Assembly: GCA_037178975.1 (NCBI GenBank)
Contig: JASJZH010000005.1
Location: 6,572,001-6,636,000, forward strand
Source: Oscheius tipulae
Taxonomy: Eukaryota; Nematoda; Chromadorea; Rhabditida; Rhabditidae
DNA: 64,000 bases
Direction: 5' to 3'
A program made the translations under genes and the position numbers. A model generated the notes under the pieces. The model searched no databases. It was given only the letters and a program-made list of their open reading frames with translations, and was not told the DNA's origin. Below, in pieces: positions 34,494-46,000 of the stretch (position 1 is its first letter; each line of letters opens with the position of its first letter).

Positions 34494-37059
34494 ATGGGTC
34501 TGTTTTCTCGTCCTCTGGTTGAAAAGTGAGTCTTTAATAATTTCTCAAATTTAATAAAGACTTGATCTTTTAGACCAGCCCTGAGCTGGAATCTCCTTCT
34601 GGCCATCGCTTCCTATGCCATCTTTGGACTGTATTCAGAACTCCAGATAATGCTTTTTAGCACTTTGGCACAGCCTCTGGGAGAAATGTACAATCATACT
34701 CTACTGCACCATTACGGAATTGTAGTCAGTCCTGCCGGGTAGGTTCTAGTCGGATAGAAATGGGATGGTTTTATTCTTCCGGATGACATTTGGTGCAGAC
34801 AATGGGTGGTAAATGGGGAGAGAAATGTACACAGATGGATAGTTCGACCCATCGCGGTAGTCATCGTCGGGTGTTACGCCTTTGAATCTCTGTCTTATTG
34901 TCGGTTGAAGGAAGCGTTTCCTTTCTTCATTAAGTTGCTCTATCTTCCACATTGGAAGCAGTTGAGGGGAACAAATGTAGCAGTTTGCAAAAATAGTAGA
35001 TGACCGAGCTTCAAGAGATGTGAACTTCGAGATGGCTGTATTTTGAACAAGAAATTTGTCAGAGAAGATTCTTCAAGTGTTGAGAGCATTCAGAACATGC
35101 CACGTTATAATGGAATCTTGTCAATCTGCGAAAGTACACACTTTTTCATCGCTACTCCATTGTTCACACAAGATAAGAGGGTTTCGCCGATTGATTCTCT
35201 GTATCCTCGCCGGTTGGCAATCTGTTATGTGAAAACACTTGACCCTTCAAAAACATAACTGATAAGGGAAATGTGGTTTGGTTAGGCGGGGGAAATCAGC
35301 TAACTGAAGATAGAAAGAAGACTTTTCAGGGTTTCGCTGGTTTCCTCGGCGATGACGATGGGATTTGCTGGTGGGATAGCCATTTCAATCGTCTTCCTTC
35401 TGCCCAAAATGGACACAAGGGGCAGGAAGTTCCTGACAGTCTACGTCCGGTTGGCCGAAATTCTCACTCACTCTAATCCAAAATCCCAGATTCTTTGCCG
35501 GCTTCACAGCCGCCTTCTTCCAGTTAATGGCCGGGCTCACGAACTCAGCCGAGCTGTATTTTCTCGGACAAATCGTCTCCGGACTGAGCTTTCCCTGCTA
35601 CTTCATCGCCACCACCATTTACTTGACTGAATGTTCTCCGGACTCTAGTCGAGGCTTTGTTTCAACTGCTCTCAACAGTGGAAACCTTCTCGGGTCACTG
35701 TTGATGTACTTCATCAGCGAACCTTCGATCTTTGGGAATGCATCCAGTTGGCCAGCGATTCCTGCCATCTCGCTCATCTTTTCGTGTCTTCTCTTCATCT
35801 TTACATATCTTCTTCCGGAATCTCCAAAATGGTTGGTCTCAAAGGGACGAAGGGAGGAGGCAAAGGAGTCGATCATGTTCTATCAGAGGAAGGACGAAGA
35901 TCAAGCAGGTCAGTTACTAAAGTAACTGTTGAAAACACTGTTGAGTCTCACCCGTACTCTCTCATAACTTCAAAAATATGGGGTCCTGAGATAGTGGTTT
36001 AAGGCGACTTATAGTCTCTTAGCTTTTGAGGTATCGAGTAGTTACGACCCTGTGAAAACAGTGGTTAGTCTAAATTTTGGAAGGCTCCTTCGTTGAGGAG
36101 AGCAACAAACATTTTTAAAGATATCATACTCCAGACCAATTTCTCGCCGAATGTCTAATGGAATCTCGTCTCACGGTCGCAGACAAAGTCTCACCCAAAG
36201 AAGTTCTGAATGACCATTCGCTCCGAGCTGCTCTCTTTATCTGCGCAGCTATCCAGGTCTTCCAAGCCGTCTCACCCCTCCCGATTGAAGTACTCTATAC
36301 TGTCTCTCTTCACACCAAACTCGGACTGACAGTCCAGAATTCCATGCAACTCAACTTTGTCGTTCATCTGATCTCAGCTCCTCTCCGCCTCATGGGCACT
36401 CTTCTGATGGATCGCTACGGAAGAAGGTTCGTGTTCTGCACGGCAGCCAGTATCTGCTATGTCAAAGTCATTCTAATGACTGTCGCCCAGATGTTGGTCT
36501 TCTTCGGACCACCTTCTACTCTGACCGTCTGGATGGGTATGAAAACTGAAAAAAAAGAATTAAAAAAAAATTATAGTGATTGTGAACGAGCTTCTCAGCG
36601 AACTGTATGGTGCCACAGGCATCCAAGCCTTGCCGAATCTTTTGGTCACGGAACTGTTTCCGCCAGCTGCCAGGGTCTCGGCTGCTCAGGTAAGAGTGAC
36701 AACAAGTCACCAACTCCTTGTTCAGATAGTCTTCGCAGTCATGTTCGTATCAGCCCTCCCGATGTCCATCCTCTTCCCGGTCATTAATGCCATCTTCACT
36801 CCCAGCTACTACATCCTTCTCATGGCTCTCCAACCAATTCTGATCATCTACATTGTGAGAAATCTTCCGGAAACTGCTTCCAAGTCCGTCTACGACATTG
36901 TTCACCAAATGGACGAGGAAGTCCGCTCTAGGGTATGGATAGAAATAGATTTGTTTAAATTTTTCATTCCAGAGTAACACGAAGAGACTCTCAGTGTTCT
37001 CTGAGAGACAGAGACTCCTTACCGCCGACTCTATTCATACCTACCAAGCGTTGATCTGA
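34494..37059 (+). CDS. MFS sugar-transporter-like protein (SLC2/GLUT type)
   Basis: Twelve-helix facilitator of the plasma membrane. It starts MGLFSRPLVEKPALSWNLL. The inter-helix motif MDTRGRKFLTVYVR follows helix 2, and LPESPKWLVSKGRREEAKE is the PESPRxL motif before the central loop. The second half begins after KVSPKEVLNDHSLRAALFI, with LLMDRYGRRFVFC (the repeated D-R-x-GRR) and ELYGATGIQALPNLLVTELF, which corresponds to the E-x-FPxxxR region. The C-terminal tail (SVFSERQRLLTADSIHTY) is hydrophilic. A 590-nt intron follows the first helix and another carries a SINE-like element. The substrate is not predictable. Confidence is high for MFS and moderate for sugars. Confidence 0.88.
35944..36112 (+). 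mobile_element. Solo SINE-like element, copy d
   Basis: Intron of the MFS gene. Left motif GTCTCACCCGTACTCTCTC; right motif GACCCTGTGAAAACAGTGG, then GTTGAGGAGAGCAAC. The most diverged of the four copies. Confidence 0.55.
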
Positions 37060-37393
37060 AGGAGAAGAAGTCAACTTGTAGCAAACACGTTGTACTGTAG
37101 CATAAGGCAGAGCATAAATATGTAAAAAGTTGTTCAAGATTTCGGTTTTTTGTGTTTCTTTTTTCAAATCTTGGGAGTGGCTCAAGAGAAGTGTTTTGGT
37201 ATAGTTGGTATAGTAAATCTTTTCCCGTCATGTGCTCAATTCTCGTACAGTTGCCTTTTCCCAAAAAAGATGCATAAAATCCACAACAGTCAGTGCTATT
37301 TTTCCTTCGCAACAGTCAAGAGGATGTAAACATGGCTCACCTATAAAATCGCTATCACCGTGTTGCGGCTTCCCCTGTTCTCATCGAATCCTG

Positions 37394-40086
37394 ATGTTCT
37401 TTCTTCTTTTTCTCCCATACAGTCTCGGCTGTCAGCCGTCGAATGGCGGAAACACCATTCCAACTGATCAACTCCTCACAATCGAAATGAAATTGGATAT
37501 CGCTCCCCCTGCAGTCTGGACCTTTCCGAAGTATGGAGTTGCTGCTGGATCATCTCAGGCATCTAGCAGGACAGCGGTCAGGGAAAAGATCAGGGCTGAT
37601 GTTACGAAGATGGTTTGGCTGTTTTGGGAACCCAAGTAAACTCTTACAGACCAAAGCGATACTGACTGCTCACAACTACCCGACTACGCATGTTACCTGT
37701 ACTCCGACCATTGACAACTACGTTCAGGGAAGAATAGTCAGAAATAAGTGCTCGGGAAATGGTCAACTTTTGGTTGTTAGAGGTAGGTCACTGCCGCCTC
37801 TGTCTGACCCTGCCCTATCAGGGACAGTCGTAGCTGAATGCTCTCAAGGACCTCCATTGGTCGTGAAAGCTACAAGCCCGATAACTACCACCAGAACAGG
37901 CAATGAAGCTACTACTGAGTCCGGTACTACGGCTTCACATTTAACTGATGGGAGCATAACGTCTGCGGAAGTCGCGAGTCAGCAGAAAAGAGTAAGGAGG
38001 CAAGCAGAACGTCGTTAGTTCTAAGGGAATTGACACACTAATACAATTCCAGCTACCCTTCGCTGCTTTTTCGTGATGGATTGGAGCTACTTGGGTAATG
38101 CCACGGAAAACCAGGAGAAATATTACCAGGTATGAGAATCAGAAATATCTTTACTTATGCGTTTTAGCAAAAAGAATATGTTAGAATGGTGGCTGCGCAG
38201 TTGTACCATACTGACGCATTTGCGTTCGAAGCCGCGTTCGCTGCATTTACCCTCACAGATAGAAGCATCAGCAATATCAACGACTACATTAACAACTATC
38301 CCTCTTTCGAGAAAGGATTAGAAGCATTCCCGTATCCGCCTGAAAACCAAATGGGTATTTGCGAGTGAGTGGTACCTTCTACCCTTTGCTGACTATTTCT
38401 CATTCAGCGCTTTCTATCATGCCAATCGGGATTCTAATAAACAATGCCTCGTCTTCATATCTGCTAGGTAATCTGTCCAACAAAACATCTAAAAGAGTTT
38501 TAGGAATTCGTCTGACTTCATTTGTCCCGATCCCAAGCCTGAAAACTATACATTAATTGTCGGTGTAAAATTGAACGGTAACTGATTAAAAAGCATAATC
38601 AGCGAAGATTTAGGAGGCACTGGTGTTGCAGCGTTGACCAGTAAGTTGGTGCTAGCAAATGATGATGATTTCGAATCAGATGTGGCAAGTCTGGTAACTA
38701 TTGTTTCGGAAGGTAATATTAGTTAATTTTCATTTAATTTTCGATTGTTAAGCTTTTGTTGACCACAGCTCAACTGCAGGCATGCCGGTCACGTCCGATC
38801 AGACTACTGCTTCTACTTTTTCGAGCTCGGAGACAACATCAAAAGATATTGCAGAATCTTCTGCGGCTAGCCCATCTGGGAGAAATACTGTCGCAGCTTC
38901 AACCGTAGCTGGAACGTCGACTGTTTCTCCAACGACAACGGCAGAAACATCGACAGTTTCACCGCTTAGCATGTTTTCTTCCACAGTTAGTGCTTCGACA
39001 TCGTCTGGATCATCTATGACTACTGTAACCGGTGAGTTTTTGCTATTTATAGAAAACACACTTTGATCAGGAACATTTTTTTCTTTTCAGAGTCGTCAAC
39101 TACTCCTGAGACAATCGCTTTCGATAGGACATCAACTGCTCCAACTACCCTAACATTGACTACTGAGTCTCAAAGGTCGGCAACGGGAGAAAGTACTTTC
39201 AACGCATCTCCTTCTACGGAAACGTCTATCGTATTTACATCTGCAACAACACCTGAAGTGAAAAACGCAACTTCAATAAGTACTTCAGCCTCACAAACAC
39301 CTTTACCTGAAGGAAATACTGCAACTGGAGGAAGCACGACTATCAGTTCACTTGGAACAGAAACCTCTTCACCTCTATCTGCAACCACCCCTGAAGTGAA
39401 TGATGCTAGCTCTTCTACTCCATTATCTGAAGGAACACCCACATCTGGAGAAAGTACCTTTACAGCACTGCCTATCACTGCCACCTCTACTGCCTCTCCG
39501 TCCGCGAGTTCATCTCAAGGGAACAGTGCTAGCTCTTCCATGAGTACTACTGCATCCCAAACACAAGTATCTGAAGGGACACCAACAGCTGGAGGAAGCA
39601 CTTTCACTGAATCTTCTACCGCTGAAATTTCTACAGTATCCACATCTGCAGCTTCTGTCATGAGTACAGCTCCCTCGCAAACACCAATACCTGAAGGAAC
39701 ATCCACATCTGAAGGAAGTAAAGCAAGTCGTTCACCTGGGACAGGAATCTCTACAATCTCCACATCTCCAACTTCACCTGAAGCGACTGAAGCTAGCTCT
39801 CTATCGACCCCTGAAGCTTCTACTGATTCTGCATTATTGACAACAGGTTTTCCAACAACAGCTGTGACCAATGGACAGGTTACAGTAACCCAAAAGCCGG
39901 TGGCAACAGATGCTCACATGCGACTGACAGTCAGGTGTACAGCCGTGGCGGTGAATTATCATAACAGAATTTTAACGATGTGAAACTCAGGCTGGAGCTC
40001 GATCATTGTGGCAGCAGTTTGCGAGGGAGTTCCAAGAGGAGTTGGCAAGCAGGAATGCTAACTTCTACAAGGACATCTCGTTCTGA
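37394..40086 (+). CDS. Secreted family member B with vWA-like domain and mucin stalk
   Basis: The signal peptide MFFLLFLPYSLG is nearly the same as that of the gene at 43402. The N-terminal family half carries MKLDIAPPAVWTFPKYG and CTPTIDNYVQG. A basic RVRR motif then precedes a von Willebrand A-like domain: CFFVMDWSYLGN (DxSxS site degenerate, last Ser replaced by Leu), KEYVRMVAAQLYHTDAFAFE, QCLVFISARNSSDF, NYTLIVGVKLNGG and LVLANDDDFESDVASL. About 370 residues of Ser/Thr-rich low-complexity mucin-like sequence follow (38.78-39.88 kb), with loose repeats of an EGxPTxGxST type. The C-terminal family half closes the protein (GQVTVTQKPVATDAHMR, SLWQQFAREFQEELASR). Splice joints around 37.97-38.05 kb are inferred. 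Confidence 0.72.
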
Positions 40087-40928
40087 AATTGGCGATTAAA
40101 AGTGGCTGTATATTTGGTGAATAAAGTGCTTTTAGATAATTGTTAGACAGAGACACAGTTGGAGATTAAACCCTTCCAGTGCCTTTCAACCCATTGTCCT
40201 ATTCAGTCAGTCGGAGTCCCAGTTAAAAAACCAAACTTCTGTATCCAGTAGTCTACTCTCCAAAAGCTGTTCTAAACGTTTATTACTGTTGCAGTTTGGA
40301 TACTTTTGCCTAACTTAGAAACTCTCCAATTGAAGCAATTTAGAATAGCAAAGAACTTACAACTCTTCTCGGATAGTCACTATTCTTGTAGTCATGTTAG
40401 TCCCTGTAAGCAACTCTCTTGACTCTTCAGCGATGGACTTCCCTAACCTTCTTCTGCGACTTCTCGTCTTGGAAATCATCTTTGCTATTCGAGTAGCACT
40501 TTTGCAAGAAGCCTTTAGAGACAGGACATATGATTTCGTCTTCATCGTCTCGCTCACTCTTGCCAGCCTCTTTTTAACTACTACCGTACCGCATAGTGAT
40601 TAACTGCTTTTACGAAACAACATCATACAGAGACCACTAGCAGCCACGGAACTAGCTCGATAGATACGAATTCGATGTTTTCTTGATCCACATACAGTCA
40701 TATTACTGTTGCGGGGTGCTGCCTTGAAGTGAGCACACATTGGTGTTTCCAATGTTTACATGGAAAAATATAGCTCAGTGACTGTCCAAAAGTACAGATT
40801 GCGTAGGATTGGCTAGTTGTGAGAAAAATCAAGGAGAAGCGATTGTAACAGACTACTGTGGACTGAAGTAAAAAATTAACAGACAATATGCTGTTTTCAA
40901 GACGAAGTAATTCGGGTCCTGCGATGTT
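40087..40928. other. Spacer with one small candidate ORF
   Basis: Between family member B and the small antisense gene. Apart from the short hydrophobic ORF at 40433 nothing is recognised. Confidence 0.35.
40433..40603 (+). CDS. Possible 56-residue hydrophobic protein
   Basis: The ATG lies 2 nt after an acceptor-like TTGACTCTTCAG. The frame encodes two likely membrane helices (LLLRLLVLEIIFAIRVALLQ and FVFIVSLTLASLFLTTTV) separated by EAFRDRTYD. No family is recognised. It may be a chance ORF or the remnant of a receptor gene. Confidence 0.25.
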   Translation: MDFPNLLLRLLVLEIIFAIRVALLQEAFRDRTYDFVFIVSLTLASLFLTTTVPHSD

Positions 40929-41184
40929 CTAGTTTTTCATCTCTTCTACAGCTTTGGAAAAAGTTCTCTGAAAGAAAAGTCTGTTAGAAAAAAGGGTTCA
41001 GAACATTATCGTAGGCATTTTCGCAGCTTGCAACAGTCACCAGCTCGTAAAAATGGACAACGGCTCCTCCTTTTTTGGCTCTGCTGTACAGACGATGACC
41101 GTTCTTGGTCGTAAAAGTTGCCTTGTATACTTTTTTGGACACACTGGCTAGTATAAAAGCAACGAGTTTGGCTGAGATGAGCAT
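40929..41184 (-). CDS. Small protein with a possible signal peptide, unknown family
   Basis: Two exons (41184 to about 41005, then about 40964-40929) splice in phase over a roughly 40-nt intron ending CTTTCAG. The product is about 72 residues: MLISAKLVAFILASVSKKVY, a basic middle (TTKNGHRLYSRAKKGG), one cysteine, and a helical end (RTFSKAVEEMKN). The N-terminus could be a signal peptide. Its start ATG is only about 10 bp from the divergent start of the gene at 41194, so both genes would share one promoter. No family recognised. Confidence 0.45.
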
Positions 41185-41193
41185 CCAGTTCTC

Positions 41194-41994
41194 ATGGCTT
41201 CATCTCCTTTTCTTCGTCTTACTGCCTTCTCCGCTCTCTTCCTAGCTGTCCTGGGATGCCAGTCTTCGAATAATCCCACCAATGGTTGGATTGGTTTCTT
41301 ATGGAAACAGTAGCAGTTTAGGTGACAACAAGCTCTACACCGACATGACCTTCACTATGAAGGATGTCAACCTAAATGTTCGCTGGACTGGAGGAGGCGG
41401 AGATGCGAAACGTCCACAGACCCAGCTGCCTCCTAGAACACAGATAGAAAAGGACATTACGCTCTTTGTGAGTTAGCATTCCTAAAAACTTTCGGTCCTT
41501 GTTCGAAACCCGTGCATGTGTTCGAAGCTTTCTAAGCTTTCAATTGATTACATTTCAGGTTAACAGCATCTTGGTAGATTCCAAATTACCCCAAGATATG
41601 GTCACCGTTAGTGTCGATGCCAACAATGTCCTAACAGAGAAACTAAGTGCAACTCTGAAACTTGACGATGAAGATAAATGCGAAAAAGAGGGCTACGCCT
41701 ATAATAGTTTGTTTATCTCTCTGAGTATTTTATAGACCATTTTCAGCCGAAGAAATTATGGTTAACTGCACAACTATGGATGCAGCACCGGTAGAAGTAC
41801 CGTTCACCATCACCGGCAAATTCAAAGCTTCTATGGTTTGTTACCTGACTTCTTCTACAACGATTTTTGTTCAGGGCGCTACCACAGCCATGTGGAACAC
41901 TCTTGCCGATTCCCTCCAGGACCTGCTTGTTGATTATCATTATGTCAAGTTCAATGACAAGGATTTGACTGTCGAGCCGACTTCGTCTACCTAG
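41194..41994 (+). CDS. Secreted family member C
   Basis: The signal peptide MASSPFLRLTAFSALFLAVLG runs to CQSSNNPTNG, close to the CxPxxPTNG start of the gene at 43402. The first domain strand reads MTFTMKDVNLNVRWTGGGGD, equivalent to the family F-x-PPAxWT motif but without the prolines. A cysteine pair (DEDKCEKEGYAY and EEIMVNCTTMD) and the family C-terminus follow: VPFTITGKFKASM, then TTAMWNTLADSLQDLL. Five exons join in phase. An AATAAA lies about 40 nt after the stop. Confidence 0.78.
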
Positions 41995-42222
41995 AGAAGA
42001 TAATCAAAAATCTGTTTGTATATTGGGATGGTGACTGTCAATAAATTATTGCAAATCGAGTTCTGCTTATCTTTTTCGAGGCTTGACTCATTTTCGCACA
42101 GTTCCAGAGCGAGAGACACACCCTGACCTTTGTTGTTCTTATCAGTAAAACGTGACCACTATCACTCATAGCTTATTTTACGGCTGACTTCCCCATTGTT
42201 TGACAAAATTCCTCGTCGGCGC

Positions 42223-43010
42223 ATGCTCCGTCTAGCTCTGATCTTTTCCTTAATTATCTGCACATTCTGTTTTCCATACTTGTTCTTCCTATTCACAAAA
42301 AAGGTGGAACCGGAAGGTTTGCTTCCCAGCTCAAAGAGCTAGACAATTTTCCAGAGGACACACATAATCGTGGTGACTTTATGTTGAGAATTGTTCCATC
42401 TGTCCGGTGGTCAGGGCCACCGGAAGGAGAGACAGTCGAGCCACCTCAGATAGTCAACGGTCCAGATATCTCCAAACTAATAGGAAGAGACCTGGAGAAG
42501 ATGGTAGAGAGACACTGTACTCTTACTCTTTCAATTCCAGATAACTGAACTCATTTTTGACTCGTCTCTTCCATTAGAATCTGTCAATATCACATTCTCA
42601 GAGAATTCTGACTTAACTCTCAAAGTTGACCCTTCAATTGACTTTCGTGCCTGTAATGATTTCTACGGGGAGCCCGAGCCGGCTGAAATGGATAAACTCA
42701 AGTTCGGAATGGACGGTTATTGATTGCAAGCTACTTGATAAGAAATCTTTCAGTAAATGGGTTCGTGATAAAATGTACCTGGATTCCGGGGGCAGGAGAA
42801 CGAGAACCGAGATATGTGGCCACATATCATGGGCCTGTGACTATCAGTGGATGGGCTGGCTCGAAACGAGTAAGTATGAAGTCTTTGCTTGTGCTCTTAG
42901 GAACCTGGTTAGGGTATCTGAAACCAAAGTGTAAAAGATGGTACGAGTTGGTACGCAGACTGGAACATTCCATCACTTCCAGCCTGGTTTTCGAGGACGA
43001 TATTTCCTAG
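42223..43010 (+). CDS. Secreted or signal-anchored family member D
   Basis: It starts MLRLALIFSLIICTFCFPYL, a hydrophobic N-terminus that may be a signal peptide or an anchor. The family strand is DFMLRIVPSVRWSGPPEGE. A middle part has SVNITFSENSDLTLKVDPS and a cysteine pair (FRACNDF and VIKCTWIPG). The C-terminus is GPVTISGWAGSKR, then KRWYELVRRLEHSITSSLVF before the stop. The last junction was read with a 39-nt intron. It is the most diverged of the five copies. Confidence 0.7.
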
Positions 43011-43401
43011 CCTAGCAATGTTGTGAAGAGTTATGATTTTTGATATACCCTACAACTTTGTAAAACATTGCTAACACAAGTTTGTAAGCTGCAAAGTACT
43101 ATACTTTTGCTGTGTTGCAAAATGGAACCCGAAGATATTCTAGCCGGTCAGTCAACACCACTGGGAGCTTCTTTCAATCAAGCTCCAGCACCTGATAACA
43201 GCTCAAAGATACGGCTTTTTCCTCACAGATCTCACAATCAACAAGGCGTAAACAAACATATGCTTTTGTTGTGTTTTGAGCCTGCCCATTGACCAGCTCG
43301 GCCGTAAAAGTGTCCTTGTTGCCAAACAAAGTTACAAAGCTTTTGTCCACTGGCAGCCTATATAAATCCGTCCCTTTGGGACAGATTTCCCATCCAACAA
43401 C

Positions 43402-44308
43402 ATGATTGTTATCTTCTTACTGGCTCTCCTCGCCCCGCACAGTCTCGGCTGTGCGCCAGTTTCTCCGACCAACGGTAGAGTTACTGTAGGTTTTCTGTTA
43501 CCGTATTGTTCTTAGGGACTAAAACAGCACAGACGTCTTCGAAGGGAACCTTCTCGATGACTATCAATCCTCCGGCAGCATGGACGACCTCCACCAGTAT
43601 CACCTTGCCACAAAAATTAAGTGTAGCTCAAGCCACACAGGCCATGAACACGGATATCGAACAAGCTGTGAGTTTATAAAGAAGTTGGGGACGGGTATCC
43701 GGGACCTTCACAGCAATTCTCAGTCATAATGTGAAGAAAGAGGAGGGAACTTATCCTACTAGAAGGTTTTGTTATCATAACTCGGTAAATTAGCTGCAGT
43801 CACTCGGTTATTAGAAGTTGGTGCACTACCTGTACTCGAAAACTGAGTCTTCCCCATAGCAGTAGATTCAGCAACAATAAATAAGCATCTGCAGGTCAAA
43901 AGTCTCTTCTACGAGAAGGCCCAGCCCGTGGATACCGTCAATGTCACAGTCAACCACAATACGGCTCTCGATAATGTGAAAATTATCGAAAAGTGTAAAG
44001 TTGATGAGGGTGGGGCTGGTGATGATGGTGACGGCTATGTCCTCGACACCAATGACAACGTTTACGCCCAATGCAAAGCTGGAGAGTATAGCGGACCCTT
44101 TGAAGTCACAATCACCGGATCTTTCGACACCGGGTCTCCTGGACTCGTAACTTCTGGACCAATTCCTACGAAACACCCAGTTTAGGCTGTGACCACGGCT
44201 ATGTGGGATGCTCTGGCTGTCAGTCTGCAGAACAAGCTCTCGATCCCGCCTTACAACATTCGCTTCCAAAAGCTGCTAACTATCACTCCGACCGCTACCA
44301 GCGACTGA
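43402..44308 (+). CDS. Secreted family member E
   Basis: The signal peptide MIVIFLLALLAPHSLG is followed by CAPVSPTNG. The family motif is FSMTINPPAAWTTSTS. The middle has VNVTVNHNTALDNVKI, a cysteine pair (IIEKCKVDEGG and NVYAQCKAG) and an Asp/Gly-rich loop. The C-terminus GPFEVTITGSFDTGSP joins TTAMWDALAVSLQNKL, nearly the same as the gene at 41194. Five exons join in phase. It ends 35 bp from the convergent OGG1 stop. Confidence 0.78.
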
Positions 44309-44342
44309 ACTATGTCTATATCAAGGAACAAATGAAACCATT

Positions 44343-45563
44343 TTATCTAGATTTACGTTTTCTCGTAGTAGTCTTCGGCTTCTTCGTTTCCTTGCTGAGA
44401 AGCTGTGCGTTGAAAATGACCGCCTGGGCCCAGCCAGCATGGGCGCCGAACTTCTCGAGGTAGAAATTGCCTAGAAAATAAATTTAGCACATTGAAGGAA
44501 TAGAAAACTTGCCTATGGTTGAGTGAAGAGCCGCCGTCAAAGACTTTCCCTCGAGATCCTGTCGATAATTCTTGACTGTACACTTGAAGACGTGGGTGTC
44601 GATCGGGACCACGTGATGATGACCGAGTCCCATCAGACTGACACAATCGGCCACTTTCGGACCGACTCCTGTGAACTGGAGCAGTGATTCGCGAGGCTCA
44701 TTCGGGTAACGGAGCTCGTCAAGACTGATCTTGTTGTTGGCCAAGAGTCGGACACTTTCTCTGAAAAATGGTCATTTTTACTTGGTGAACACGTGGATTA
44801 CGCAATATACTGGGCCCGGTAACCGAAACCCTCTTCTCGCAGTTGCTTTTCCATTTCGTCCACGTTTGTCTGGAGCTGTTCAGCTGAAAACATAGATTTC
44901 TTTGATTTTATAGAATGTACCTGTAGGAAACGCGTACAGAAGATGTTCAAATTCTTCGCAAAGGACTCGATCTTCCGGCTCAACATTCTCTATGAGCATC
45001 AACTTTGATCCATACAGTGTGCACATTCGGTTCACCATTTCTAAACCACTCATATTTTAGAAAAAATAAAATAACTAACTCGAAATTCGCTTGATATTGT
45101 TATTGGCAGAGCAGATGAAGGCAAAAAGAGTCTCCAGGGGCTCCTGACCAAGAATTCTGATGCCTTTCAGTTGTTCCGACTCGGCTAGAATCTTCTTCAT
45201 GTGCGGATCCGAAGCTGCCCATGTTGAGTAGAGTTCCTCCAAGTCTACTGGAAGCTAAATTTCATGGTTTCTGTGAGTTTGAAAGATAATACATTGAAAT
45301 AGGCTCTCAGAGCCGCGTCCTCGTCGAAGGTCGAAGTTGATTCTTTCTTGGAGGCCAGGACGCTATACTCGATCTGCTTCTCGTTGACTCTCGCAATTTT
45401 CCAGAGCCGACTCGATGCGTTCCCGTAGAATGTTCCGTTCTTTTCGAGCCATCTGGAAGCAGTTTGCTCAGGAACAAATTGAGACGGCTAACCTGAAGCT
45501 CTGTCCGTTGAGAAGGACCGCCGCCAGATTAAGCTGCGACTTGGTCACGTCGATGACAGGCAT
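44343..45563 (-). CDS. OGG1: 8-oxoguanine DNA glycosylase
   Basis: Bifunctional base-excision repair glycosylase that removes 8-oxoG opposite C. Seven exons (45563-45493, 45452-45293, 45254-45080, 45040-44921, 44883-44802, 44760-44513, 44470-44343) join in phase. N-terminal domain: LNLAAVLLNGQSFRWLEK, the OGG1 version of GQxFRW. Middle: LFAFICSANNNIKRISKMV. Helix-hairpin-helix: LLQFTGVGPKVADCVSLMGL with the catalytic lysine, and HHVVPIDTHVFK with the catalytic aspartate. The C-terminal tail is basic (TTTRKRKSR), possibly a nuclear signal. The sixth intron starts with GC (AG|GCAAGT). An acceptor-like CATTTGCAG lies one base before the ATG. Confidence 0.95.
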
Positions 45564-46000
45564 TCTGCAAATGAGAGAGTTAAGAATTGTATTGAAAGAG
45601 AAAATAGAGGCAGTTAACCTCCGGTAAGACAAAAACGAACGGGTGTAGCAAAATTTATATCGGAAAAGCAAGATGACCTACTTTCTTCGAGTTTTCTTCG
45701 ACCTCCAGAGCCTCGAATGTTTAGTGTAGTCGTCGATCACGGACGCTGATCAACTCTCCTAAAATATCAGTCGTAAGATGTTAAGACATTTGCCTTTCAA
45801 TCACTTTGTTGCATATCTTCACCATACGCCGTGTTCAGAATATCGGTCTCTCTAGTTTCACAACAGTCATTATTGCTATCTCCCTCTCATTGTCATGTTC
45901 AGTTTCAGTGGTCTTGACATTGCCTTTAGACTACAGTTCCTCTACAATCCAATTTGTTTTAAAACAGTAGTTAAAATGAATGACACTAGCCTAAGCAATT

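Noticed and set aside
39170-39871. Long antisense frames over the mucin region
   Set aside because: Produced by the repetitive Ser/Thr codons on the plus strand; composition is a direct mirror of the repeats.
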